Of a DNA stretch of 64,000 nt, positions 55,947 through 62,463 are shown piece after piece. Each line of letters begins with the position of its first letter. Positions within the stretch are counted from its first letter, which is position 1. Source of the DNA: a virus. The notes beneath the pieces are model-generated. The model saw only the letters and a program-made list of their open reading frames with translations. It ran no database searches and was not told the DNA's origin. The DNA is taken from positions 56,022 through 120,021 of the IMG/VR virus record IMGVR_UViG_3300044981_000204. One strand, 5' to 3'. Both the position numbers and the translations under genes were made by a program.

Positions 55947-56218
55947 CATTCCTCCTCCTAACTCGTTCGGCCCAGGCAGCAACGTCCTCGTCCCACGCCC
56001 TGAGCGCGGCTCGGTAGTGCTCGGGCTCCACCCTGACCGACGTGTCGTCGATGACGTAGGACCCATGGGGGACGACCCTTTTAACGGCGGTGATGAGCGC
56101 CTTGCAGGCAGCGATGAGCGCCTGCGCAGGGACGCCATTGGAGGGGATGGTCAGCCTCGGCCAGTCCCTCGAGTGGTCACCCCAGCAGCCCGGGGTAGCA
56201 GTCGCAGGTCAGTGGCAT
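55933..56218 (-). pseudogene. Frameshifted small gene (Cys-start family)
   Basis: ATG at 56216-56218 reads MPLTCDCYPG then stops after LLG; one base further the frame continues CWGDHSRDWPRLTIPSNGVP...VRVEPEHYRAALRAWDEDVA to TGA at 55933-55935. The break is near 56187 in a CCCCGGG run, implying one extra base, a true frameshift or a sequencing error. As one protein it would be ~95 aa. Confidence 0.5.
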
Positions 56219-56259
56219 TCAGCAGTCCTCCCATGTCAGTGGCATTCAGCAGTCCTCCC
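56208..56259. repeat. Tandem 25-bp duplication of a start region
   Basis: GTCAGTGGCATTCAGCAGTC plus CTCCC occurs at 56208-56232 and 56235-56259. On the - strand it duplicates the end of one gene (...EDC stop) plus SD and ATG of the next, so two identical starts lie in series; the outer one encodes only MPLTWEDC. Confidence 0.75.
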
Positions 56260-56354
56260 GCTCCCTCGGGTTGGTCGGGTCCGACCCCTCCCAGTACTCC
56301 TTGGCTAGCGAGGCGAGCTTCCCCGTCGGCGGAGAAGGGTTCCAAGAACGTCAC
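56246..56354 (-). pseudogene. Frameshifted small gene
   Basis: GTG at 56352-56354 in a GTGA overlap reads VTFLEPFSADG; after a GGGG run the adjacent frame continues KLASLAKEYWEGSDPTNPRE, then REDC and TGA at 56246-56248. Joining them needs removal of one base. Natural decay, frameshifting or an assembly indel are all possible. Confidence 0.45.
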
Positions 56355-56950
56355 CCTGGCCCCCTCAGGGAGAGCACAGAGCACCCGAACTCGACCACCA
56401 GCGCTATGGCGGCTCGGTAGGTCGACCAGGGTTGACACTCGGTATGTTCGGCCAACTCGTCTGGGTCCTCGGACCTGAGCCAGTAGCCTATGTCTCGGAC
56501 GAGGCACCCGACCCCCACCTTCGTGGGGGAGTTTGGGTAGACCGGGTAGGGGTGGCACTGGACCTGGAGGGGGGTTCGGGTGCAGGTGACCAGGTCGCCG
56601 AGCTGGACCCCGTTGCCGAGCACGACCCCGTCGCCGACCACAGCCCCGTTGCCGAGCACGGCCCGGTCTCCGACCACGGCCCCGTCTCCGACCACGGCCC
56701 GGTCGCCGACCACGGCCCCGTTGCCGAGCTCGGCCCAGTTGCCGAGCTCGACCCAGTTGCCGAGCTCGGCCCCGTTGCCGACCACAGCCCCGTTGCCGAG
56801 CACGGCCCAGTTGCCGAGCACGGCCCGGTCGCCGACCACGGCCCCGTTGCCGAGCTTAACTTTGAACCCTATCTTGATCGTCCTACCGTTTGTCAGCTTT
56901 CGCCAGCCTAAGTTATCCTGAGCAGCCGCCATGATCTCATCTACCGTCAT
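56351..56950 (-). CDS. Left-handed beta-helix (hexapeptide-repeat) protein, 199 aa
   Basis: ATG at 56948-56950 (GGAGG 11 bases upstream). Residues ~27-125 are about 16 hexapeptides of the form VVGDGA/VLGNGA/ELGNWV, the LbH repeat of acyltransferases, followed by CTRTPLQVQCHPYPVYPNSP and a helical end. No catalytic His is obvious in the repeats, so an acetyltransferase is uncertain; a structural spike-like helix is another option. DNA of the helix is an 18-bp degenerate tandem repeat. Confidence 0.75.
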   Translation of the reverse strand: MTVDEIMAAAQDNLGWRKLTNGRTIKIGFKVKLGNGAVVGDRAVLGNWAVLGNGAVVGNGAELGNWVELGNWAELGNGAVVGDRAVVGDGAVVGDRAVLGNGAVVGDGVVLGNGVQLGDLVTCTRTPLQVQCHPYPVYPNSPTKVGVGCLVRDIGYWLRSEDPDELAEHTECQPWSTYRAAIALVVEFGCSVLSLRGPG

Positions 56951-57030
56951 GTGTTCATTGGCCTCCATGTGCCGCCATGTGTTCGTTGTACTTCATATGA
57001 TGGAATATGTTCGTTTGACTCCCTAGTTCG
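56948..57030. repeat. CAACGAACACATGG-type direct repeats, block 1
   Basis: On the - strand, variants of CAACGAACACATGG occur three times here and twice in the block at 57308-57370; both blocks end in GTCGAACTAGGGA. They lie in the leader of the hexapeptide gene and upstream of the 66-aa gene. Candidate protein-binding sites. Confidence 0.45.
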
Positions 57031-57050
57031 ACATCCCATCCCATCCCAAG

Positions 57051-57251
57051 TCAGTGTCCCTCCGCTTTGACCACCACGGCTGCCCATCGCTCATATTTCT
57101 CGCTCTGATTGTCGGGTTCGAACGGGTTGAATTGATGTTCGGCGGCCTCTTTGAGCGCTTTGAGAAGTTCAGGCGCGGCTCGATGCAGCGGACAGTGTCG
57201 CACGAAATACCGCATAGCCGCGTCACATTCGACAGAACACGTGCAACTCAC
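57051..57251 (-). CDS. Small hypothetical protein, 66 aa
   Basis: GTG at 57249-57251. SCTCSVECDAAMRYFVRHCP, then LHRAAPELLKALKEAAEHQF and WAAVVVKAEGH: the C-terminal pattern is common in phage small proteins. Several Cys at the N-terminus. SD weak. Confidence 0.5.
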   Translation of the reverse strand: MSCTCSVECDAAMRYFVRHCPLHRAAPELLKALKEAAEHQFNPFEPDNQSEKYERWAAVVVKAEGH

Positions 57252-57549
57252 GACCGCACCGCCCTTGCGCCGCTCACCAAGCCATGGTTCCAGAAGGCCT
57301 TAACTTGCGCCATATGTTCGTTGCACGCCATATGCCACCATGTGTTCGTTGGACTTCCCTAGTTCGACAAAACCGCGCCCGGGCCTCGACCATCTCTAAC
57401 ATGACGTGGAGGGCGGGCGCGGGGGCGGGGGCCTTTTTCAGATGTATCAGATTACATTTGCCTGAAGCAGAGACGCTACCGCCCAACCAGTTACATGGCG
57501 CTACCATCTAACAGATGTGGCCGCAACCACGACTTCCTAAGTGCCATAT
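57252..57549. other. Intergenic stretch
   Basis: No convincing gene. It holds the second CAACGAACACATGG repeat block (57308-57370), a G/C run near 57410-57435 and low-content sequence. An open - frame at 57274-57507 lacks an SD and looks unlike its neighbours. Confidence 0.35.
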
Positions 57550-57702
57550 CGTCGGCTGACGAAACAGCGATGGGTTCCGGACTCGGGGAACCGGCGAACC
57601 CGCGAACTTCGTGAGGCGGCAAGCACTCGCTAGATCGGCAGGTTTGCTGGAGCGGATTCGCGCGGAACCCCGACTCAGGAACCCATCTTAAAGCAGCCGA
57701 CG
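57550..57702 (-). ncRNA. Candidate structured RNA
   Basis: Nested complementary arms: CGTCGGCTG/CAGCCGACG (57550-57558 with 57694-57702, perfect 9 bp) enclose GATGGGTTCC/GGAACCCATC (57569-57578 with 57678-57687, perfect 10 bp), which continues as CTCGGGG-like pairs. A promoter-like CCGACATACAAT lies 37 bases upstream (57739-57750). No ORF of note inside. It resembles a stand-alone folded RNA or long leader; not a known family to my eye. Confidence 0.55.
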
Positions 57703-57728
57703 CCAGCGAGGTAGGCTTGCCAACTACC

Positions 57729-58139
57729 TCACAAGACCATTGTATGTCGGGTTTTGCCTGCGGTAAACGGGAAAGATCCCGCGCTGGTCAGGGGGTTTGG
57801 GGTGGGGGCGCCGACAGTAGGACAGGGGCAGGCGACCCGGCCTTGAGCAGGTCGACCAACTGCTCCCTTAGCCTCGAGTCCTCCTCGCGCAGGGTGCCGT
57901 GGTATCCAAAGAGCAGCTCTGCGAACCTGTCGTAGGTGTCCGACGACGTCGCCCCGCTCGCGTAATCCGCGGCGACGCCCATGGCGCGGTCTATTGCCGC
58001 GTGCAGCAGGCCGTCGGACATTGGTATGGTCGTTAAGGTAGTTCTCCAAAAAACCTCTTACGTTTTCCGCGTCAGTCGAGTCCTCCACGTTGACCCGCAC
58101 CTCGATTATGGCCGTAGTGCTGGCTGTTTTTTCGGACAT
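57729..58139 (-). CDS. Small protein whose frame runs on past its plausible end
   Basis: ATG at 58139: SEKTASTTAIIEVRVNVEDS, then TDAENVRGFLENYLNDHTNV look coding, but the frame then stays open through the whole next gene as Arg-rich out-of-frame sequence to 57729. The real 3' end is probably near 58010, with a lost stop or a one-base error. Confidence 0.4.
   Translation of the reverse strand: MSEKTASTTAIIEVRVNVEDSTDAENVRGFLENYLNDHTNVRRPAARGNRPRHGRRRGLRERGDVVGHLRQVRRAALWIPRHPARGGLEAKGAVGRPAQGRVACPCPTVGAPTPNPLTSAGSFPFTAGKTRHTMVL
57739..57750 (-). promoter_or_regulatory. Promoter-like CCGACATACAAT
   Basis: Followed by GGTCTTGTGAGG, a leader shared almost exactly with 62011-62029. It precedes the structured RNA candidate. 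Confidence 0.5.
57788..58021 (-). CDS. Hypothetical protein, 77 aa
   Basis: ATG at 58019-58021. SDGLLHAAIDRAMGVAADYA, then YDRFAELLFGYHGTLREEDS and a Pro-rich end. Helical, plausible phage protein. An upstream ORF overlaps it in another frame with no stop. Confidence 0.55.
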   Translation of the reverse strand: MSDGLLHAAIDRAMGVAADYASGATSSDTYDRFAELLFGYHGTLREEDSRLREQLVDLLKAGSPAPVLLSAPPPQTP

Positions 58140-58148
58140 AGTGTTTTT

Positions 58149-58466
58149 CTAAGTAACGCTAGTGAGGGGAATCACGACCTCGCACACCTTCTTGCCGTCA
58201 TTGAGTCGATACTGGTATATGGCTCCCTCGGAGGAGTAACAGAAAATCTCCAACTTGAGCTCTCTTGGTATAGTCACATCCTCGCAATCGTTTTCAAGAA
58301 TAAGTACAAGCTCAATTTTTTGGGGGTCCACGAGATCGCGGCACATCACGTTGTAGGAGACCTCTAAGCCGTTGAACCTGACCTCTTCGACGGTTCCTAC
58401 CCTATCTGGGCACGAAACCTGTCGGACGACGTCGTTCTTCATGAAGCGGTACTGTATTTGTGGCAT
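58149..58466 (-). CDS. Hypothetical protein, 105 aa
   Basis: ATG at 58466 with GAGG five bases upstream and CCGAGGTAGTAT at 58487-58498. MPQIQYRFMKNDVVRQVSCP, then KIELVLILENDCEDVTIPRE: a beta-rich domain. Unrecognised. Confidence 0.55.
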   Translation of the reverse strand: MPQIQYRFMKNDVVRQVSCPDRVGTVEEVRFNGLEVSYNVMCRDLVDPQKIELVLILENDCEDVTIPRELKLEIFCYSSEGAIYQYRLNDGKKVCEVVIPLTSVT

Positions 58467-58508
58467 AATACCTCGCTTTGGGATTAATACTACCTCGGGT
58501 TTTGGATC

Positions 58509-58655
58509 CTAGACCGGGGAACTTACGTCGTCCACTTTTGGGTGGACTGAGACCCTCGATCCCAACCCAACGACTCGAGCGCCGCCCTCGCGGCCGATCT
58601 CGCCAGACTTAAAGCCGGGGTGGTCGGAGCAAATGATTCTGTAGTATTTTGCCAT
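58509..58655 (-). CDS. Tiny protein, 48 aa
   Basis: ATG at 58653-58655, TAG at 58509-58511. MAKYYRIICSDHPGFKSGEI, then RVVGLGSRVSVHPKV: beta-rich. Flanked by hairpins on both sides, like the other tiny genes here. Confidence 0.5.
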   Translation of the reverse strand: MAKYYRIICSDHPGFKSGEIGREGGARVVGLGSRVSVHPKVDDVSSPV

Positions 58656-58713
58656 TTAAATTGGATCCCGGAATTTCGGGGATCTGGCGAGCTGGGAGTC
58701 TGGAGGCCGGGCC

Positions 58714-58759
58714 GGGGCCGGGGCCGGGGCCGGGGCCGGGGCCGGGGCCGGGGCCGGGG
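58714..58759. repeat. (GGGGCC) hexanucleotide repeat
   Basis: Seven perfect GGGGCC units plus GGGG, with two imperfect units before it, in the gap after the 74-aa gene. On the + strand it can form G-quadruplexes; the - strand transcript would be C-rich. A GATCCC...GGGATC hairpin follows (58663-58684). Confidence 0.75.
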
Positions 58760-58763
58760 TCCC

Positions 58764-58988
58764 TCACCTTACCTCGATCCCACGCTCGAGTGCGACCTTT
58801 AACTCCTCGAGGGAGTAGCTGGTGACTTTGGCCGTGGTGCGGTCCTCGGACAGGTCTACTCGGTAGGCCCCCTCTATCATGCTGTTCTCAATCATGTAGT
58901 TCAGGACCTCCAAATCATCGACCTTCCCCAACGACCTCGCCACGAGGGCCGATCCCCTCAGGTCTTTTTGGCGGAGTTCTATCTTCAT
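58764..58988 (-). CDS. Small protein, 74 aa
   Basis: ATG at 58986-58988; the longer open frame is non-coding in look. MKIELRQKDLRGSALVARSL, then DDLEVLNYMIENSMIEGAYR and VTSYSLEELKVALERGI: a compact alpha/beta protein. GAGGA 12 bases upstream, TGCTAGGAT promoter-like box near 59011-59020. Confidence 0.58.
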   Translation of the reverse strand: MKIELRQKDLRGSALVARSLGKVDDLEVLNYMIENSMIEGAYRVDLSEDRTTAKVTSYSLEELKVALERGIEVR

Positions 58989-59095
58989 AATGTGGTTCAA
59001 TCCTCGGACCATCCTAGCACGGGGTCTGGGGTGGGGGGTCCACAAAATGTAACACTTTGCCGCCCGCGGCGACTCCCGCCTCCCGATTCCAGCCC

Positions 59096-59809
59096 CTAGA
59101 AATCCACGTGCCCGTACTTGTCGTGGGAGACCGGAACCCCGACCAGGTCCGAGGCAACTTCGAGGCACTTCGCCTCGGCCCGGTGTAGGGAGTCCCAGGC
59201 GATGCCGCGGTACTGCTCCATCATCCTCCGGATCCCGGCCTCCAGCTCCCCGATCCTGGCGCCCTGCGCCTTGAGCATGTCGTCGAGGAACGACCAAGCG
59301 GACTCCAGCTCCCCGATCCTTTGATCCCGCTCCTGGACCAGGGCTATCTTCCCCCTAGCACTTTGAGCCCAAGCGTCCCTCTGCTTGATCGCCTGATCCA
59401 GGCTCCCCTCCAACTCCCTGATCCTTTCCGCCTGGGCCTCCACCATCGCCGCCTTGGCGTCCCTCGACTCCACCAGTTGCCGCGACTGGGACCTCTCGAC
59501 TTCGAGGTGTAGCTCCAGCTCCCCGACCTTAGTCTTCAATTCCAAGTGCCTCACCCGCTCGCGCACAATGAGGTCCTCAAGTTCCCTGATCCTGGAGCCA
59601 AGGACTCCGCCCCTTGCCGCATCAGCCGCAAGGCTCAGGTCAAGTCGAACATTGTTGTTGATCGCCTCCGCCGCGGGACGGAGGAAGGCTTTGCTCAAGT
59701 CGTCAACACTTAGCGGCTCGCTAGATCCTGCTGGTTCCTGACTTGGCTTGTGTTCTATGGCGTCCTTGTGCCGACGCAACCTATCGAGGCTCCGGTATTC
59801 TTCATCCAT
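59096..59809 (-). CDS. Long coiled-coil protein, 237 aa
   Basis: ATG at 59809 after GGAGGAG. Residues ~70-215 are heptad-like with repeated RIRELEG/RIGELEA units separated by ~35 residues. DNVRLDLSLAADAARGG-type segment near residue 50 recurs in a 16-codon ORF just upstream (59846-59896). Likely a structural or scaffolding coil. Unrecognised. Confidence 0.6.
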   Translation of the reverse strand: MDEEYRSLDRLRRHKDAIEHKPSQEPAGSSEPLSVDDLSKAFLRPAAEAINNNVRLDLSLAADAARGGVLGSRIRELEDLIVRERVRHLELKTKVGELELHLEVERSQSRQLVESRDAKAAMVEAQAERIRELEGSLDQAIKQRDAWAQSARGKIALVQERDQRIGELESAWSFLDDMLKAQGARIGELEAGIRRMMEQYRGIAWDSLHRAEAKCLEVASDLVGVPVSHDKYGHVDF

Positions 59810-59892
59810 GCGAACTCCTCCCGGGCTCCGCGCCCTATTCAGTTGTCAATGGTCTGCCGCATCTGCCGCGAGGGCTAGTTTTAAGTCCACGC

Positions 59893-60134
59893 TCATGCCC
59901 GCCCTCCTGCCGCCTTCTTCAGCGGCTCGATCATCCTGAACCCGTCCCCGTCGACCGCGAGCTTGGCGCCCATGCGGTTGTCGACGAGCCGGACATCGAA
60001 GATCTCGGGCGCCCTCGCCAGGACCTTGGCGACCGCAGCAGCAAGCTGCAGGTTTCGACCCTGGCACGGTGGACCTTGCCGCCGGCCCACGTCGAGTACT
60101 CCACGTCGTAGGCCCACTGGACTTCTTCAGCCAC
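59893..60134 (-). pseudogene. Frameshifted small gene
   Basis: GTG at 60134 (AGGAGG seven bases upstream) reads AEEVQWAYDVEYSTWAGGKV, then HRARVE; the adjacent frame continues NLQLAAAVAKVLARAPEIFD, then VRLVDNRMGAKLAVDGDGFR to TGA at 59893-59895. One extra A in the GAAAC run near 60060 would join them. Intact it would be ~80 aa. Confidence 0.55.
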
Positions 60135-60173
60135 GTTGACGCCTCCTAGTTGGGGACTTGGGTCCCGGGTTGA

Positions 60174-60235
60174 ACTATTCAGTTGTCAAAGGTCTCGCAG
60201 GTTCCCGCCAATTCGAGACCTTGCAAGGTTCCGGC
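60174..60235 (-). promoter_or_regulatory. Hairpin leader R6
   Basis: AAGGTCTCG and CGAGACCTT form a 9-bp stem. The flanking CTATTCAGTTGTCAA also occurs at ~59832, before the coiled-coil gene, so the element is duplicated. Lies in the leader of the frameshifted gene. Confidence 0.45.
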
Positions 60236-60266
60236 GCGCGGGATGGGTGGCTGCAGAGACAAGTAT

Positions 60267-60375
60267 GGGTCCCTTCAACCCGAGGTCCAGCGAACCGTTC
60301 TCCCTAAGGGTTTGCCAGCCGAAGGAGGAGCGCTTCGATGAATGGTCCGTACTGGACCTTGGGTTCAAGAGACCC
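60267..60375 (-). promoter_or_regulatory. Structured leader R7
   Basis: Arms 60267-60290 and 60352-60375 (24 bases each) are complementary at 21 positions; CGAAG...CTTCG and CCCTTAGGG hairpins lie between. With R6 it fills the 350-base gap 60135-60484. A TGGTAGTATGGTCTCGT promoter-like element (60421-60440) and a GTTCCCC...GGGGAAC hairpin precede it. Confidence 0.55.
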
Positions 60376-60484
60376 ACTTCAACAAACTCCTCTAAATCCA
60401 GGCGACTGGCAATTCGCCCTACGAGACCATACTACCACATGTTCCCCACTCGGGGAACGCGCTAGGTTGCCTCCTCGGCAACAT

Positions 60485-60655
60485 TTATTTCCTGTACCCG
60501 CTCCTGGTCCACCCGGGCCTGCCCCTCTTGCTCCACCGCCGCTTGAGGGCCTTCCTGCACCTCTCGCAAGTGACCTGCCGCCGCGACGAGGTCACGACGC
60601 GGACCTTGGTGCCGCAGTCGGCGAACGCGTAATGGATCTTGTGCTTCCTCGCCAT
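60485..60655 (-). CDS. Tiny basic Cys-containing protein, 56 aa
   Basis: ATG at 60653-60655 sharing a base with the upstream TGA. MARKHKIHYAFADCGTKVRV, then VTCERCRKALKRRWSKRGRP: strongly basic with a CxxC pair; likely a zinc-knuckle nucleic-acid binder. GTTGCC-GAGGA-GGCAAC hairpin follows its stop. Confidence 0.6.
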   Translation of the reverse strand: MARKHKIHYAFADCGTKVRVVTSSRRQVTCERCRKALKRRWSKRGRPGWTRSGYRK

Positions 60656-60876
60656 CACTCCTCGATCACCGCGTGTAGTTTGCTAGTCGGACACGCGCAC
60701 TCCACGCCCGTCTCGTGCTTGAAGAACAGGTTCCGACTCCCGTTGTAGCGCCACCTGCCGCCCTTGTCCAGCGACAGCGCGATCTTCTTGCACGACCACC
60801 TCAGGTTCGGGTGGTCCTCGCACGTGAGTGGCACGTGGGTGCCGTCGATGCCGTCGTCGAACTCCTGCTGCGTCAT
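60655..60876 (-). CDS. Small protein, 73 aa
   Basis: ATG at 60874-60876, ATGA overlap with the next gene's stop. MTQQEFDDGIDGTHVPLTCE, then DHPNLRWSCKKIALSLDKGG and VECACPTSKLHAVIEE: four Cys, compact. Unrecognised. Confidence 0.58.
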   Translation of the reverse strand: MTQQEFDDGIDGTHVPLTCEDHPNLRWSCKKIALSLDKGGRWRYNGSRNLFFKHETGVECACPTSKLHAVIEE

Positions 60877-61106
60877 GCCTTTCTCCGACGCCAAGTATCG
60901 GGGCCAACTTCATCATAGCCCCGCTCATCCATAGAGAACATCTCTAAGCGTTCCCCTATGGGCTCGAGCAACTTGCATAGCTGATCATATGCCCGATCAT
61001 AGGTTTCCACGTTGGGCGCATCGACCATTGTTCCAGTGAGCAGGTGCAGCTCGTGCGCTCTACCGCGGAGTGCAGCAAATCTTTCTAAAGTTGACAGCTC
61101 TGCCAT
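60873..61106 (-). CDS. Small helical protein, 77 aa
   Basis: ATG at 61106 right after leader R8 (GGGAGGAATC). MAELSTLERFAALRGRAHEL, then YDRAYDQLCKLLEPIGERLE: helical, perhaps coiled coil. Unrecognised. Confidence 0.58.
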   Translation of the reverse strand: MAELSTLERFAALRGRAHELHLLTGTMVDAPNVETYDRAYDQLCKLLEPIGERLEMFSMDERGYDEVGPDTWRRRKA

Positions 61107-61119
61107 GATTCCTCCCGAC

Positions 61120-61194
61120 CCCGGACTCCAGCCGCCATATCCAGGCGTAGCTCCCCTGTCTACGGGAGCATCGCCAATGCTGCTGGAGTCCGGG
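61120..61194 (-). promoter_or_regulatory. Structured leader R8 (cloverleaf-like)
   Basis: CCCGGACTCCAGC and GCTGGAGTCCGGG form a perfect 13-bp stem. Inside, on the - strand, are AGCAT-TGGCG-ATGCT, GCTCCC-GTAGACA-GGGGAGC and CGCC-TGGATAT-GGCG hairpins. The SD of the 77-aa gene follows at once. Confidence 0.65.
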
Positions 61195-61207
61195 CTCGGG
61201 ACGAGCC

Positions 61208-61360
61208 CTACCGCGCCAGCGCCTTCTCCCTCCGCACCCGCTCCAGGTGCTTTTCGCGCTCCTCAGCCGTCTGCGGCAGGTGTCCCCGCCTCAGGAACCT
61301 GCCAACGCTGCCCCTTGGCTCGGCGCCGCAGCAGCATTTCTTCAACTTCTTCAAGAGCAT
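61208..61360 (-). CDS. Tiny basic protein, 50 aa
   Basis: ATG at 61358-61360 with AGGAGG upstream, after leader R9. MLLKKLKKCCCGAEPRGSVG, then REKHLERVRREKALAR: three consecutive Cys in a Lys/Arg-rich protein. Unrecognised. Confidence 0.55.
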   Translation of the reverse strand: MLLKKLKKCCCGAEPRGSVGRFLRRGHLPQTAEEREKHLERVRREKALAR

Positions 61361-61377
61361 TTTAACTTCCTCCTTCT

Positions 61378-61470
61378 CCAGACTCCCTACCCAGGACTTC
61401 CCCGAAGTGGGTCTCATGCACTTTGCGGCATGAGCGAGACCTCGGAACCAGTCCTGAGTAGGGACTCTGG
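61378..61470 (-). promoter_or_regulatory. Structured leader R9
   Basis: CCAGACTCCCTAC-CCAGGACT and its partner AGTCCTGAGTAGGGACTCTGG close an ~90-base element with GGTC...GACC/TCATGC...GCATGA and ACTTC-GGG-GAAGT hairpins inside. A GGACTCTGG-AGA-CCAGAGTCC hairpin flanks it (61463-61483). Confidence 0.6.
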
Positions 61471-61491
61471 AGACCAGAGTCCAGGACTACT

Positions 61492-62001
61492 TCAGTCCCA
61501 CTTGATGTTGCCGGCGGCCATCAAGTGATTACGATAATACGAAAAGATTCTCGCCGGGTCTTGCTTCGTCTGCAGGAGCCCCGCGGCCGCTCCGGCACGG
61601 ACCACGCCAAAGATCTCCTCCTCGGGCATGTCCCGCTTCGGCTGACCGAACAGGATCCGCTGCAAAGCGGAAACTTGTTTGGTTTTATGGAAGGTAATCG
61701 GAGCTTGTAGAAGGTGGTACAAGGGCCTTCCTTTTCCACTTGTCGGCTTAACAACTGGTACCGCGACCGGAGCCTGGGTTGTTGCGGCGAGCGCCGCAGC
61801 TTCCTTCTTGAGTTCCTCGAGCTCCGCGAGCAGCTCCTCGGTCGTCTTCTGCTCCGGCTCCCGGACCTCGGTCTCCCTCACGATGTCCTCGATCGCGGCG
61901 CCAACCATGGCGTCACCGATGGTAGCTTGGATGTCCATCTTCTTCTCCTTTTCGTTGTTACCGCCAACGCGCGCGGCCTTCTTGCCAAATTTTTTGGCCA
62001 T
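61492..62001 (-). CDS. Repeated-family protein D
   Basis: 169 aa from the ATG at 61999-62001. Basic start (AKKFGKKAARVGGNNEKEKK), an acidic helical middle, then the shared end: LQTKQDPARIFSYYRNHLMA, then AGNIKW. Closest to protein C. Leader ACCTCACAAGACCATTGTA region carries the promoter seen also at 57.7 kb. Confidence 0.62.
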   Translation of the reverse strand: MAKKFGKKAARVGGNNEKEKKMDIQATIGDAMVGAAIEDIVRETEVREPEQKTTEELLAELEELKKEAAALAATTQAPVAVPVVKPTSGKGRPLYHLLQAPITFHKTKQVSALQRILFGQPKRDMPEEEIFGVVRAGAAAGLLQTKQDPARIFSYYRNHLMAAGNIKWD

Positions 62002-62010
62002 GTGCAAATC

Positions 62011-62034
62011 ACCTCACAAGACCATTGTAGCACA
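62011..62034 (-). promoter_or_regulatory. Promoter-leader with TGCTACAATGGTCTTGTGAGG
   Basis: TACAAT box with GGTCTTGTGAGG after it, identical over 19 bases to 57727-57744. Drives protein D. Confidence 0.5.
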
Positions 62035-62095
62035 GTTTGGTGCGGAGTTTGCTTGTTTGTGTTCTCCCGCACCATGAATTTGCGGGGTCCTGGTC

Positions 62096-62262
62096 TTACG
62101 TACTTAGGCCGAGGACCCAGCGAAGCTCCTCGATTCGAGAGGAAAGCTCCGCCATCTTGGGCTCGGATCCAACCGGTACCCGTAGTTCTCGAGGCGCTCG
62201 AGCTTGCGGTACTGCGTGACGTAGACCTGCAGCCGAGCGTCGATCTCTTGTTGAGTCCTCAT
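62096..62262 (-). pseudogene. Frameshifted helical gene
   Basis: ATG at 62262 (AGGAGG upstream) reads RTQQEIDARLQVYVTQYRKL, then ENYGYRLDPSP; the neighbouring frame then gives MAELSSRIEELRWVLGLST to TAA at 62096-62098. One missing base near CCCAAG (62157) would join them into a ~55-aa coil. Confidence 0.45.
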
Positions 62263-62269
62263 ACGCCTC

Positions 62270-62416
62270 CTACCTCGGGTTCCACACTATCACCACCCCC
62301 AGCGACTCAAGCTGCCGGACCTCGGCGTCCGTTATCGGGACCCATTCGCTCGACCCGGGCACCCGACACTCGCGGCCGGAGCCGGGGATCGGGGTACGCC
62401 AACGTATCTCGTACAT
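62270..62416 (-). CDS. Tiny protein, 48 aa
   Basis: ATG at 62414-62416 with GGAGG upstream. MYEIRWRTPIPGSGRECRVP, then DAEVRQLESLGVVIVW: beta-rich, phage-type. Its promoter-like CCGCACTAAGAT is at 62450-62461. Confidence 0.55.
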   Translation of the reverse strand: MYEIRWRTPIPGSGRECRVPGSSEWVPITDAEVRQLESLGVVIVWNPR

Positions 62417-62463
62417 GTTCGACCTCCGCTTAGTTTTGCTCACAGAACCATCTTAGTGCGGAA

